Positions 8,485-17,401 of a stretch of 64,000 nucleotides of DNA are shown here, piece by piece; positions within the stretch are counted from its first letter, which is position 1, and each line of letters begins with the position of its first letter. The stretch is taken from positions 337,922 through 401,921 of the forward strand of contig NZ_WHNY01000040.1 in the NCBI RefSeq assembly GCF_013141695.1, read 5' to 3'. Below the pieces are notes generated by a model that saw nothing but the letters and a program-made list of their open reading frames with translations, ran no database searches and was not told the origin of the DNA. Source of the DNA: Paenibacillus plantarum. Lineage in GTDB: Bacteria > Bacillota > Bacilli > Paenibacillales > NBRC-103111. The position numbers and the translations under genes were made by a program.

Positions 8485-11124
8485 TTACTGTAGTTTTTGC
8501 TTCCATTCATAGACTAAATTGAGCGCCTGTAGTGGCGTCATATTGATGAGATCAATCCCCTTCAACTGGTCTAGAACCAGTTGGGATTTGCCGTCAGGCT
8601 TCTTCTTTACGGCAACTTCAGCTGGGCTCTCCTCCTCGAAGAGGGACAGCTGCCGGATCGGCGTTGCCACGGGTGCTGCAATTGTGGCAACCGCAGCAGT
8701 CGCTGCGGCTTGCGGCACAGCTGACGCTGCCGCGCGCTCTTCAAAGCCATTCAGCAGCACATACGAGCGCTGAATGATTGCATCTGGCAGCCCGGCGATT
8801 TCGGCACAGTAGATGCCGTAACTCGTACTTGCTGCCCCAGGGATGAGCTTGCGCAGGAAGGTCACCTGCCTGCCGCTTTCTTTCACGGCCATGCAGTGAT
8901 TGCGCAGATGCACAAGGCTCTCTTCCAGATGTGCGAGCTCATGGAAATGCGTCGACACGAGCGTCTTGCAGCCGATCCGATCGTGAAGGAATTCGATGAC
9001 GGCCTGAGCGATCGCCATGCCTTCGCCTGTCGAGGTGCCGCGGCCCAGCTCATCAATGATGACAAGGCTTCTGCTCGTCGCCTTCTCCGTCATGACCTGG
9101 ATGTCCATCATCTCGACCATGAACGTACTCTGACCGCCGATCAGATCATCAGCAGCGCCGATCCGCGTGAAGATCCGGTCCGTGACCGGGATGCGCGCGG
9201 AGCTCGCAGGCACGAAGCAGCCGATCTGCGCCATGAGGCAGATCACGGCTACTTGCCGCATATACGTACTCTTACCGGCCATATTCGGCCCGGTAATGAG
9301 CAGGATGCGGCCCTGCTCTTGCAGCAGGCTCGTCCCGTTCGCGATGAACGAGCCATCCTGGATGACAGCCTCCACCACCGGGTGGCGTCCGTCTTCAATC
9401 GCAAGATCGAAGCCTTCGCCGATCTCCGGCTTGCGGAAGTGATGCGCCGCGCTGACCGTCGCCAGCGATTGGTACACATCGGCGGTGGCAATAACCTCCG
9501 CCAGCTTCTGCAATCTGGAGATATGCTTCGAAATCCGGTCGCGCAGCTCCGTGAACAGTTCATACTCCAGATCAATCATTTTATCCTGCGCTTCCAGAAT
9601 GAGCGCTTCTTTCTCTTTGAGCTCTGGCGTCACATAGCGCTCGGCATTCGCAAGCGTCTGTTTACGCTCGTAGCGCCCTTCCTGCAGAGCGGACATGTTG
9701 GCTTTCGTTACTTCGATAAAGTATCCAAAAACTTTGTTGTAGCCGATTTTGAGCGTCTTAATGCCCGTTGCTACGCGTTCTTGACGCTCCAGCTCGGCAA
9801 TCCATTGCTTCCCGTTCTTGCTAGCTTCACGAAGCGTATCCAAGTAAGGCTGATACCCTTCGCGAATCATACCGCCGTCACGAATTGATACAGGCGGTTC
9901 GTCCTCAATGGCATTGGCAATCCAGGACATGACGTCATCACAGACGTCCATATTCTCAACGAGCTTCCGCAGCGTTTCGGATCCCGATGTCGCACATAAC
10001 TGCTGCAGCATCGGTACTTGCTGCAAGGAATGCTTCAACGCAATCATATCGCGGGCATTGGCATTGCCATAGGAGATTCGAGCCACCAAACGCTCCAAAT
10101 CATAGACTTCCTTCAGGGCTTGCTTCACATCTTCTCGCACAATCAATTGATTGTAGAGCAGATTGACTGCTTCTAATCGTTCCTCAATTCGAGCCACGTT
10201 CATAAGCGGCTTCTCAATCCATCGGCGCAGCATTCGTGCACCCATGGCCGTTACCGTTTTGTCCAACAGCCACAATAACGACCCTTTTTTGGCACGCTCA
10301 CGAACCGTTTCAACCAGTTCTAAATTTCGACGTGTAAACGGGTCCATCGTCATAAATTGATCCGGTTCATAGATGCGAATGTGCTTCACGTGCGTTAGCG
10401 CTCTTTTTTGTGTTTCTTTCAAATAAGCAAGCAACGAAGCGACACCTTGTCGACTGATGCTAGATAAATTCAATAACGCGGCATCTTCTGCAAAATGCTC
10501 ATCAAGCAGCGTTTCATCCGCTCTGGTCCACTCCGTTAGCACCATATTCCGGCCCCACGCAGCACCAGACTCGCGAATCGTTGTCAGCAACGCTTGACTG
10601 GTCACAATTTCAGATGGATTATAGACATTCAACTCATCAACGACGAGCTCCCAGGAATTAGCAAGCTGTGTAGTATAAAGCTCCCCTGTTGAAATATCAC
10701 AAGCTGTAAAGGCATATCCATCTGCTTGGTTTACCAAAGAGACGATATAGTTGTTGACGGATTCTCCAAGGAGTTTGCTATCCATCACGGTACCTGGCGT
10801 AACGATCCGTACGATTTCTCGGCGTACAACGCCTTTGGCCTCAGCAGGGTCTTCCACCTGTTCACAGATGGCAACTTTGTAGCCTTTCTCAATTAACCGA
10901 GACATGTAGTTGTCCGCTGCATGATGAGGAACGCCGCACATCGGAATTTTCTCTTCACCGCCGCCTTCACGGCCTGTTAACGTAATCTCTAATTCGCGTG
11001 ATGCATTAATGGCATCTTCAAAAAACATCTCATAAAAATCGCCCAGACGAAAAAATAAAAAAGCATCTGGAACCTGTGCCTTCACGGCTAAGTACTGCTG
11101 AATCATCGGCGTATATGTAGCCAA
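8485..11124 (-). CDS. mutS: DNA mismatch repair protein MutS
   Basis: Recognises mispairs and small loops, and recruits MutL. The N-terminal mismatch-binding domain has the FYEMF wedge. Then come connector, core and clamp domains, and the ABC-type ATPase with GPNMAGKST (about 612-620), DELGRGTSTGEG and STHFHELA. An Ala/Val-rich linker lies between the ATPase and the C-terminal dimerisation segment. The best start is TTG at 11122-11124, giving MATYTPMIQQYL; it lies 8 nt after GGAGG. The other TTG 15 nt upstream overlaps that ribosome site and is unlikely. The part at about 8620-9560 is much richer in GC than the rest of the gene. Confidence 0.98.
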   Translation of the reverse strand: MATYTPMIQQYLAVKAQVPDAFLFFRLGDFYEMFFEDAINASRELEITLTGREGGGEEKIPMCGVPHHAADNYMSRLIEKGYKVAICEQVEDPAEAKGVVRREIVRIVTPGTVMDSKLLGESVNNYIVSLVNQADGYAFTACDISTGELYTTQLANSWELVVDELNVYNPSEIVTSQALLTTIRESGAAWGRNMVLTEWTRADETLLDEHFAEDAALLNLSSISRQGVASLLAYLKETQKRALTHVKHIRIYEPDQFMTMDPFTRRNLELVETVRERAKKGSLLWLLDKTVTAMGARMLRRWIEKPLMNVARIEERLEAVNLLYNQLIVREDVKQALKEVYDLERLVARISYGNANARDMIALKHSLQQVPMLQQLCATSGSETLRKLVENMDVCDDVMSWIANAIEDEPPVSIRDGGMIREGYQPYLDTLREASKNGKQWIAELERQERVATGIKTLKIGYNKVFGYFIEVTKANMSALQEGRYERKQTLANAERYVTPELKEKEALILEAQDKMIDLEYELFTELRDRISKHISRLQKLAEVIATADVYQSLATVSAAHHFRKPEIGEGFDLAIEDGRHPVVEAVIQDGSFIANGTSLLQEQGRILLITGPNMAGKSTYMRQVAVICLMAQIGCFVPASSARIPVTDRIFTRIGAADDLIGGQSTFMVEMMDIQVMTEKATSRSLVIIDELGRGTSTGEGMAIAQAVIEFLHDRIGCKTLVSTHFHELAHLEESLVHLRNHCMAVKESGRQVTFLRKLIPGAASTSYGIYCAEIAGLPDAIIQRSYVLLNGFEERAAASAVPQAAATAAVATIAAPVATPIRQLSLFEEESPAEVAVKKKPDGKSQLVLDQLKGIDLINMTPLQALNLVYEWKQKLQ

Positions 11125-11216
11125 CTTGTGTTCCTCCAACCTATTCCATAATTAAAGGTGAACTCTTTGAAACTATCATTCTTATTTTCATCCATACACA
11201 GATTAATAGAAGTCAT

Positions 11217-11254
11217 TCTGCTTGCAGCATGCCCAATTGGCTTAAGCAAGCAGA
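11217..11254. repeat. Inverted repeat upstream of mutS
   Basis: TCTGCTTG (11217-11224) and CAAGCAGA (11247-11254) are perfect 8-bp arms with a 22-nt loop, in the 238-nt gap between the amidoligase-like gene and mutS. No U-tract follows on the minus strand, so it is at best a weak terminator for the upstream gene. I saw nothing else definite in this gap. Confidence 0.35.
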
Positions 11255-11362
11255 ACAACGAAATGCGTGTACAGCTTTCACATCCCACTCATTTTCCAAC
11301 CAATTTCCAACTACTAATCATCTCTTAACTATCACTAACTCTATGATGAGATAGATAATCTA

Positions 11363-12832
11363 TTATAACATGATTCCTTCATCAAATGCTTCTTTCAGCA
11401 CCCCGGGTGCAATTTTCCAAGCGGTCCGAATGTCCGCCATTTCGTTCCACGACGTCAAGGAAGTCATTTGTGAACGAAGACCTTCCAACAATCCAGCATG
11501 GACCTCATACCCCTTAAGCTGCTCTAACTCCTTCCATAGCTTCGCTACTTCATCCTGCAGCCTCCGCTTATCGCCGCTGTAATACGCAGCTTGAATATCT
11601 GGTTCTTGCAGTGGTTTCTGCGTTAATCGCCAGTAGTTATTCACGATCAGCGCAGCCAATGCGAATACACCGCGCGTGATGACGGGAGAGGCCAGCCAAC
11701 TCGGCAACGTACGGTACTCGAATCCCCCATGCGACTTCTTCCGGAAGTCGCCTAGATAACCATATCGGGGGCGCCGACCACGCGTGGACTCATCCTCGAT
11801 CAAGATCAGCGGCAGCGCGAGATAGTTATCCAGCGCACGCAGCAGATGCCCATTCATCCAGCAGCGGCTAAAATGCAGGTGACCGCCCAGCGGGTAGCCG
11901 CGCACAGGCATGCCGCCCGAGCACCAGGCGAGGCTATGGTCTGTGATCTTCCGTGCGGCAAGCCCCATGGTTACACGCACGTTCTTTGCGAGCTGCAGCG
12001 GGTCCACGCTAGGCTGCGGGCGCAGCTCTGCGAGCGGCAGAATCACGCGATGCCCGCTCAGTACGATGGCGTCGCTGCCTACAGCGCCATCGCGGGTGAG
12101 GAAGCGGTCGGCGAAGACGACCTTCCCCTGCGAGTTGACGAGCAGGAACTCTGGATCGCAGCCGAGCATCGCTCTCTCTTTACGTTCTAGCTCTTTCTCA
12201 AGCGATTGATCATATTGATCGATCGCTTGCGCGAAGAGCTGCACCAATCTCCCGTTCAGCTTCGGAACGGGATCGACGTCCAGCACGAGCGTATGCCCCG
12301 TTGGCGTGATGCCGATGGTCACGAGGCCATAGTCTAAGCCAAGGGCATAGATGGCTTTGACGGATTCACGGCTCGCCCTCCGGGAGTGGAAATTGATTTG
12401 AGATGGACCTACTTCTATGTAAGCAGCATTCACATTCACTTGTCTTTGCTGCTGTAAGGACTTCTCCGAAAGCAGAACCGTCTCCTTTTTCTCATAGATA
12501 AGAAGTGATTGGAGATGAAACACCGCCACTTTATATTTATGTGTAAAAAGCACGGGTTCCAGTTTCCCTCGTGCTGAGGCAGCCTGTGAGGCGACCGTTT
12601 TCATACCGTGAAGTTGTAGCAGCGCATCCCGCTTCCTTCGATTCTGAGCGCGCATGATCGCTATAATAGGCTGCAGAGCAAGCTTCTGGGGATATTCATC
12701 ATGTGCAGCTCCCCAATGAATGATGAGCTGCCCTTGCCAATCCACGGGAAGACTGCTTCCACTCGGAATACGGATTCGTTCGGCCAGCTCCCGTGCATCT
12801 TTCTCCTGTGCGTGCAGGAAGAAGGTTTCCAT
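11363..12832 (-). CDS. Putative amidoligase (phiEco32-type COOH-NH2 ligase) with ATP-grasp-like N-terminal part
   Basis: Predicted ATP-dependent peptide-bond-forming enzyme of the glutamine-synthetase-like amidoligase superfamily. The C-terminal half has GCDPEFLL (224-231), AELRP (268-272) and GGHLHFS (316-322), which match the metal and substrate motifs of the phiEco32-like group. Residues about 155-195 (ALGLDYGLVTIGI, then LVLDVDPVPK) resemble the C-terminal lobe of YheC/YheD ATP-grasp proteins, but with DVDP where EVNP is usual. The ATG follows AGGAGGTGTTAGA. The next gene upstream on this strand is cotE, with a terminator between them, so a spore-coat role is possible but unproven. Substrate unknown. 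The middle of the gene (about 11740-12330) is GC-rich. Confidence 0.75.
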   Translation of the reverse strand: METFFLHAQEKDARELAERIRIPSGSSLPVDWQGQLIIHWGAAHDEYPQKLALQPIIAIMRAQNRRKRDALLQLHGMKTVASQAASARGKLEPVLFTHKYKVAVFHLQSLLIYEKKETVLLSEKSLQQQRQVNVNAAYIEVGPSQINFHSRRASRESVKAIYALGLDYGLVTIGITPTGHTLVLDVDPVPKLNGRLVQLFAQAIDQYDQSLEKELERKERAMLGCDPEFLLVNSQGKVVFADRFLTRDGAVGSDAIVLSGHRVILPLAELRPQPSVDPLQLAKNVRVTMGLAARKITDHSLAWCSGGMPVRGYPLGGHLHFSRCWMNGHLLRALDNYLALPLILIEDESTRGRRPRYGYLGDFRKKSHGGFEYRTLPSWLASPVITRGVFALAALIVNNYWRLTQKPLQEPDIQAAYYSGDKRRLQDEVAKLWKELEQLKGYEVHAGLLEGLRSQMTSLTSWNEMADIRTAWKIAPGVLKEAFDEGIML

Positions 12833-12904
12833 TCTAACACCTCCTGTTCACCTATGCCCAACGTTCTTGCCGCTTTATATACGCGAATGCCCAATTGTGC
12901 GAAT

Positions 12905-12932
12905 ACAACAAAAAAGAGGGCAAATGCCCTCT
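12905..12932 (-). terminator. Rho-independent terminator after cotE
   Basis: On the minus strand AGAGGGC pairs with GCCCTCT around a 4-nt loop (12915-12932) and is followed by TTTTTTGTTG. It is 44 nt beyond the cotE stop and about 75 nt before the amidoligase start. Confidence 0.85.
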
Positions 12933-12975
12933 GCCGAACCTCTTTAGCCCGCATATAATGGCGTATAAAGATCCC

Positions 12976-13545
12976 CTAATCCAGTTCATCCTCGAGCAGC
13001 TCGGCGTCCAGATCCTCAAAATCACCATCGCCACTGTCATCGAAATCCACGTGCTTGTCGTCGAAGTCATTGCAGCCGTTGGTGCAAACGACTACACAGA
13101 CTTTCGTTTCGGCAATGAGCTCAACTTGAAACTCGCGTTCCACCCGAATGATGACGCTGTCGCCGCTTGAAGAGATGCTGGCCTCTACACAGTTCGGCTC
13201 TTGCGTCGCGACAGCTGAAACTTCGGCTGTCGTCGACTTATGTTTTTTGTCTAAGTAGCTTAGTCCAACGATTTCTACATACGATACGGTTTCTTTTGCT
13301 ACGTCTGTTTTGGTGTTACGATCGTAAGAATACCAGATGTTGATATCGTAAGTACCAACTACCTCTACGCCCTCTCCAGAAGAATGGACAGCCTCGAATT
13401 GGTTATTAATAATCCAAGCGCCCAAAATACTGGTTGGAGAATAAGGCGGAGTCACGGTATGACTTACATGAGAAAATTTGCGACCTTTACCGCAGACAGC
13501 CTTTGTAATGATCTCTCTGCATTGCAAATCTTTATCTAATGACAT
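12976..13545 (-). CDS. cotE: Outer spore coat morphogenetic protein CotE
   Basis: Scaffold protein that assembles the outer coat of the endospore. The N-terminus MSLDKDLQCREIITKAVC and the segments THTVTP-like (SHTVTPPYSP), ILGAWIINN, GTYDINIWYSY and CVEASI are characteristic of CotE. The tail is very acidic (repeats of DFDD, GDGDFEDLDAE), as in all CotE proteins. Of the possible starts the ATG at 13543-13545 is preferred because AGGAGG lies 8 nt upstream. It is monocistronic, with its own terminator. A sigma-E-like promoter lies just upstream, which fits mother-cell expression. Confidence 0.95.
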   Translation of the reverse strand: MSLDKDLQCREIITKAVCGKGRKFSHVSHTVTPPYSPTSILGAWIINNQFEAVHSSGEGVEVVGTYDINIWYSYDRNTKTDVAKETVSYVEIVGLSYLDKKHKSTTAEVSAVATQEPNCVEASISSSGDSVIIRVEREFQVELIAETKVCVVVCTNGCNDFDDKHVDFDDSGDGDFEDLDAELLEDELD

Positions 13546-13579
13546 CCTTTCAACCTCCTCCATACAATCATTCATTACA

Positions 13580-13608
13580 AGTGTATGCAGGACAGTAGTC
13601 TAGAGTGA
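13580..13608 (-). promoter_or_regulatory. Candidate sigma-E promoter of cotE
   Basis: Read on the minus strand: TCACTCT (13602-13608), a 14-nt spacer, then CATACACT (13580-13587). The -10 element fits the sigma-E pattern CATACAnT well. The -35 is weaker. The spacing is exactly that of sigma-E promoters, and the position is about 35 nt upstream of the cotE start. In B. subtilis the P1 promoter of cotE is sigma-E dependent. Assignment is by eye. Confidence 0.6.
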
Positions 13609-13659
13609 CAATTATTTTATATTATTTTTGAGATTCGAAAATACTGATATCTGTCAGAG

Positions 13660-14619
13660 TCAACCCGCTTCAGGACGGTGTTTTTTTTGTTTTTTGGCAA
13701 TAGCTAAGTACTGCATTAACTCTCTGTTAAGCTGTAAAATCGCTGATCTCACTTCGAATTCTTCCCGGCTCTCGGGCAATGGCATTCCCTTGTAGCGAGC
13801 GTTCAGCTCTTGTAATTCTTTCTCTGCTTCCCCTGTATAATAGTCTTCCTTCACAGATTGGCTAATATCTTCGAAGATCGCAGCGACCAACTCACCTTGC
13901 GGTAATGTCTGATACACGCCGGCAACGAGATCAATCATCCGGTGTATGGATTCCAGCTGCTCGCCTCTCATGTAGAAATACACACGCCAGTATGGGTCCC
14001 AGCCAAACAACAACGTATTTTCCATCGACCGTTTCGCCAAACTCGCCCCGCGTTCAATTTCCTCACTGACTTCGAGAAGTTCTTTTCCATCCCAAATCAC
14101 CGTATTATCCCGAAGATGCTTCGCTATGTTGACAAAAATGTCGGAAAACAATCCCTCGATTTGTTGTTTATGTGCGATAAGTGTGGAATCAGCCTTCGGC
14201 ATATAAGCAATATTAATCAAAGTAGCAGAACCTAGTCCAATAACCAGCAAGATTAGCTCATTAAGTACAGACGGCCAGTCCGCTGATTCATAAGCAAAAA
14301 GATGCAGCATCACAACCGCGCCGGTTACAGCACCCTCGGTAATCCGCAACCGAACTAGCACTGGAAACACGATCAGAATAAATATACTAACGACCCAAAT
14401 ATGGAACCCAAGCAAGTTAAATAAGACCGAACCGATGAGTAGTGCCAGAATGGATGCCGCGATACGGTGCAAGGCACTTTGGATGCCTTTCTTCTTCGTC
14501 ACTTCAATGCCCAGAATGGCAAGAAGTCCCGCTGCTCCGGGCGTATAAACCCCTAATATATACGCCAGATACATAGCGATTATGACCGCAATAGCTGTTT
14601 TGAGCACACGAAAGCCCAT
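13660..14619 (-). CDS. Aromatic acid exporter family membrane protein (YqjA/ArAE-like)
   Basis: Predicted inner-membrane protein of the aromatic acid exporter family (ArAE, DUF939). The N-terminal 145 residues hold about five to six hydrophobic segments, including the conserved GIQSALHRIAA-like loop after EVTKKK. The C-terminal half is cytoplasmic and mostly helical, with several charged coiled segments. Length (319) fits the YqjA group. The ATG follows GAGGGGAAAATACT. It stands alone between cotE and the ABC importer, with a short promoter gap on each side. The substrate is unknown; the name comes from family relatives and was not demonstrated for the Bacillus members. Confidence 0.82.
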   Translation of the reverse strand: MGFRVLKTAIAVIIAMYLAYILGVYTPGAAGLLAILGIEVTKKKGIQSALHRIAASILALLIGSVLFNLLGFHIWVVSIFILIVFPVLVRLRITEGAVTGAVVMLHLFAYESADWPSVLNELILLVIGLGSATLINIAYMPKADSTLIAHKQQIEGLFSDIFVNIAKHLRDNTVIWDGKELLEVSEEIERGASLAKRSMENTLLFGWDPYWRVYFYMRGEQLESIHRMIDLVAGVYQTLPQGELVAAIFEDISQSVKEDYYTGEAEKELQELNARYKGMPLPESREEFEVRSAILQLNRELMQYLAIAKKQKKHRPEAG

Positions 14620-14696
14620 AGTATTTTCCCCTCTTTACAGGTTTTTCTATGGGCTCATTATTTCATTTTGCATGGGTGGTGGCAAGCCTTTCTTAA

Positions 14697-15542
14697 CTAT
14701 CGATGCTTCGTTAATTTCTTCTCTAGTTTGGCTACGAGCTGATACATCACCGTTGCGACGATTGCGATTACGAACAAGGTAGATATCACTAAGGTGAAAT
14801 TAAAGACTTGAAAACCATATATGATTAAGTATCCCAGCCCCTTCTGGGACACTAGAAATTCGCCAACGATGACGCCGATCCAGGCCAAGCCCACATTGAC
14901 TTTCAGCGTAGAAACGATAGCAGGAAACGATGATGGCAGAATCGCTTTGAGAAATACTTTTCGCTGATTGCCTCCAAATAACTTAACGACCTTGATGTAG
15001 TTATGATCTACTTCCTTGAAGCTGCCATAAACAACAAGCGTCGTAATAATGACCGTGATCGACAGTGTTGTTGCAATAATAGACAGTAAGCCAGGCCCGA
15101 AACCGACAATAAATAAAGGTCCCAGTGCAACCTTAGGCATGCTATTCAACACGACAATGTAAGGATCCAGTACACGCGACAGAAATGGCGACCACCAAAT
15201 CACAACCGCTAATGCGGTTCCCATAATCGTCCCCAAGAAAAATCCAATAATCGTCTCCTCTACGGTGACCGCTACATGTGGAAGCAGCGTACCGTCGAGC
15301 AGTTTCTCCCATAGCAGTGCGAATACCTTAGTTGGATAGCTAAAAAGCAGGACATCAATCCATTTTAAGCGTGAGGCTAGCTCCCATAGAGATAAAAATA
15401 GAACTAAAATAGCCGCTTGAAAAAGTCGGACCCACTTCGTCTCTCTCTTCCTCGCCTTCAGAAAACGCTGATGTACGTCCAGCTTTAATTTCTCATTCGG
15501 TTGATTGGTTTGGATGGACGGGTGGTCATCACGATTATCCAT
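14697..15542 (-). CDS. ABC transporter permease, SsuC/TauC/ThiX-like
   Basis: Membrane subunit of a nitrate/sulfonate/thiamine-precursor type importer. About six membrane segments are visible. The binding-protein-dependent permease signature, EAA loop type, is near [24 protein letters not shown], given here by its position at about residues 180-205. The start chosen is ATG 15540-15542, preceded by GGGGGTG and overlapping the end of the ATPase gene by 8 nt. It is the third gene of an operon: binding protein, ATPase, permease. No riboswitch or sulfur-regulon site was recognised upstream of the operon, so the substrate cannot be named. Confidence 0.88.
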   Translation of the reverse strand: MDNRDDHPSIQTNQPNEKLKLDVHQRFLKARKRETKWVRLFQAAILVLFLSLWELASRLKWIDVLLFSYPTKVFALLWEKLLDGTLLPHVAVTVEETIIGFFLGTIMGTALAVVIWWSPFLSRVLDPYIVVLNSMPKVALGPLFIVGFGPGLLSIIATTLSITVIITTLVVYGSFKEVDHNYIKVVKLFGGNQRKVFLKAILPSSFPAIVSTLKVNVGLAWIGVIVGEFLVSQKGLGYLIIYGFQVFNFTLVISTLFVIAIVATVMYQLVAKLEKKLTKHR

Positions 15543-16308
15543 GCTGCACACCCCCAAACTCCTGCCAAATTTGCCGAAATAGTGTGTGAAATTCAGGCAA
15601 TTCTCTCGCTTCAAAAGGCACAGCAGCCCTTACCGCCTCTGGCATTAGGAAGGACCTGCGAATACGCCCTGGATTCGGAGCCAGTACGATAATGCGATCA
15701 CTCATCGCAATCGCTTCTGAAATATCATGCGTGACCAGAATCGCTGTTTTTTTCTTGGCGCGCAACGTCTCTACAACCAAATCTTCTAGCTGCAGCTTCG
15801 TTTGATAATCCAGTGCCGAGAAAGGCTCATCTAATAGAAGCAGCTCGGGTTCTGTTGCCAACGTTCGAACGAGTGCTACGCGCTGTCGCATGCCACCAGA
15901 CAACTGTGCGGGATAATAATCTTTGAATGCCAGCAGACCCATTTCCTCCAATAAGTGAAGCGCCGCCTGCTTCTTCTCTTTCGTCAGCGTGCCTGCGATT
16001 TCCAATCCCATACAAGCATTAGCTTCAATCGTACGCCAAGGAAATAAGTAGTCCTGCTGCAGCATGTAACCCACTTTGGGCGATGGTCCCTGAACGTGTT
16101 GCCCTGCCACGATAATCCGACCTGATGTCGGTGGAAGGAGTCCCGCAATGATGGATAAGAGGGTTGTTTTGCCACAACCACTAGGTCCAATCAGACTGAC
16201 GAACTCGCCATTCGCGATGTCAAACGATATTCCTTGAAGGGCAAGTGTTGCCCGCTCCTCAGTTACGTAAACCTGTGTGACATCTCCAATCTGAACAGCT
16301 GTGTCCAT
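15535..16308 (-). CDS. ABC transporter ATP-binding protein, SsuB/TauB/ThiZ-like
   Basis: Energises the importer encoded by the adjacent genes. Walker A is GPSGCGKTT (about 42-50), the Q-loop is in LQQDYLFPW, the ABC signature is [10 protein letters not shown], Walker B is [12 protein letters not shown], and the switch His is in VTHDISEA. The LFPW after the Q-loop is typical of the nitrate/taurine/sulfonate subfamily. The ATG follows AGGAGGTTAGGTGCC. It lies 53 nt downstream of the binding-protein gene and overlaps the permease gene by 8 nt. Confidence 0.93.
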   Translation of the reverse strand: MDTAVQIGDVTQVYVTEERATLALQGISFDIANGEFVSLIGPSGCGKTTLLSIIAGLLPPTSGRIIVAGQHVQGPSPKVGYMLQQDYLFPWRTIEANACMGLEIAGTLTKEKKQAALHLLEEMGLLAFKDYYPAQLSGGMRQRVALVRTLATEPELLLLDEPFSALDYQTKLQLEDLVVETLRAKKKTAILVTHDISEAIAMSDRIIVLAPNPGRIRRSFLMPEAVRAAVPFEARELPEFHTLFRQIWQEFGGVQHG

Positions 16309-16361
16309 GGCACCTAACCTCCTCTTATCTTCATCCTGTGGTGACTAGATCGTTCATGTGA

Positions 16362-17375
16362 TTATTTCTTAACGGTTGATTTCGCTTTTTCTGCAAAAGA
16401 GTTATTCACGAGTTTGCTCCATGCCACTCTTTCTTTCAGTTCTCCAGCTGATGTCATCACGTCAAGCAAGTTATTCCATTCTTTCTCATCCACTATCCCA
16501 TCCGTAGCGAAGGAGCCTTGATCTTTGTACCGTTTCACAACATTTTTCACAATCGCGACATCGATATCTTTAAAATAAGGCAGTACCGCTTCCGTGATTT
16601 CATCTACGCTTTTCGCTGCAACCCATAACTGCGCCCGTTGAATCGCATTCGTGAACTTCTGGATGGTGGCCGGGTTTGCTTTGATGAAGCTTTGCTTTGA
16701 CATAAACACGGTATAAGGCAGCTGCCCGCTCTCCACACCGAAGGATGCAAGTACGTAGCCCTTGCCTTCTTTCTCAATGATCGAAGCTTGCGGCTCGAAT
16801 AGCTGTACGTATTCACCAGTTCCCGAAGCATAGGCCGATACGATATTGGCAAAATCAATGTTTTGAATCAACTGCAAATCCTTCTGCGGATCGATGTTGT
16901 GCTTCTTCAGCGTGAACTCGCCAGCCATTTGCGGCATGCCGCCTTTACGTTGCCCAAGGAATACTTTCCCTTTGAGTGCATTCCAATCCAGCTTATCGAC
17001 TTTTGTTCGGGCAACCAGGAAAGTGCCGTCCGTTTGAGTCAATTGTGCAAAATTAATAACGGGATCATCCGAGCCTTGTTGTGACACGTAAATCGATGTT
17101 TCTGACCCAACAAGCGCAACATCAATGGCATTCGAGAGCAGCGCGGTCATCGTTTTGTCTCCGCCAGGTGTTGTTGTCAGTTCTACATCGAGCCCTTCAT
17201 CTTTGAAAAATCCTTGCGATAGCGCGACATACTGCGGTGCATAGAACAAGGAACGCGTTACCTCACCAATGCGCACCTTCGTTGTTTCTTCCGTTTTGGT
17301 TCCACACGCTGAAGCGATTAAGCTTAAGAGCAGAACGACGGATAATGTGAATCCCCATCTTTTCCGATTATTCAT
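16362..17375 (-). CDS. ABC transporter substrate-binding lipoprotein, NMT1/SsuA/ThiY-like
   Basis: Surface-anchored solute receptor. The signal peptide ends in a lipobox near SLIASAC (Cys near residue 24), followed by GTKTEE. The body matches the NMT1/THI5-like fold: PQYVALSQGFFKDEGLDVEL, a G-rich ligand loop near TPGGDK, and VALVGSE. The ATG follows GGGGGGACGTCCT. It is the first gene of the three-gene importer. The fold is shared by receptors for sulfonates, nitrate, riboflavin and pyrimidine thiamine precursors, and no residue seen here separates them. Confidence 0.88.
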   Translation of the reverse strand: MNNRKRWGFTLSVVLLLSLIASACGTKTEETTKVRIGEVTRSLFYAPQYVALSQGFFKDEGLDVELTTTPGGDKTMTALLSNAIDVALVGSETSIYVSQQGSDDPVINFAQLTQTDGTFLVARTKVDKLDWNALKGKVFLGQRKGGMPQMAGEFTLKKHNIDPQKDLQLIQNIDFANIVSAYASGTGEYVQLFEPQASIIEKEGKGYVLASFGVESGQLPYTVFMSKQSFIKANPATIQKFTNAIQRAQLWVAAKSVDEITEAVLPYFKDIDVAIVKNVVKRYKDQGSFATDGIVDEKEWNNLLDVMTSAGELKERVAWSKLVNNSFAEKAKSTVKK

Positions 17376-17401
17376 AGGACGTCCCCCCGAATTGAATTGT
17401 A

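Noticed and set aside
8896..9888. 330-codon open frame on the plus strand inside mutS
   Set aside because: It is antisense to the conserved ATPase part of mutS in a GC-rich stretch, has no ribosome site, and its Arg/His/Asp-rich product looks like a shadow.
11124..11139. Longer MutS starting at the TTG at 11139
   Set aside because: That codon is part of the GGAGG ribosome site. The TTG at 11124 has proper spacing and gives the family N-terminus.
11846..12209. Plus-strand frames over the amidoligase gene
   Set aside because: They cover the GC-rich middle of a gene with good family motifs; no ribosome sites.
13660..13700. Terminator at the T-rich stretch near 13680
   Set aside because: The T-run on the plus strand lies inside the exporter gene and no stable stem flanks it.
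17376..17401. Thiamine or sulfur riboswitch before the SsuA/ThiY-like gene
   Set aside because: The gap to the next possible gene is short and I find none of the conserved TPP or SAM riboswitch core sequences.
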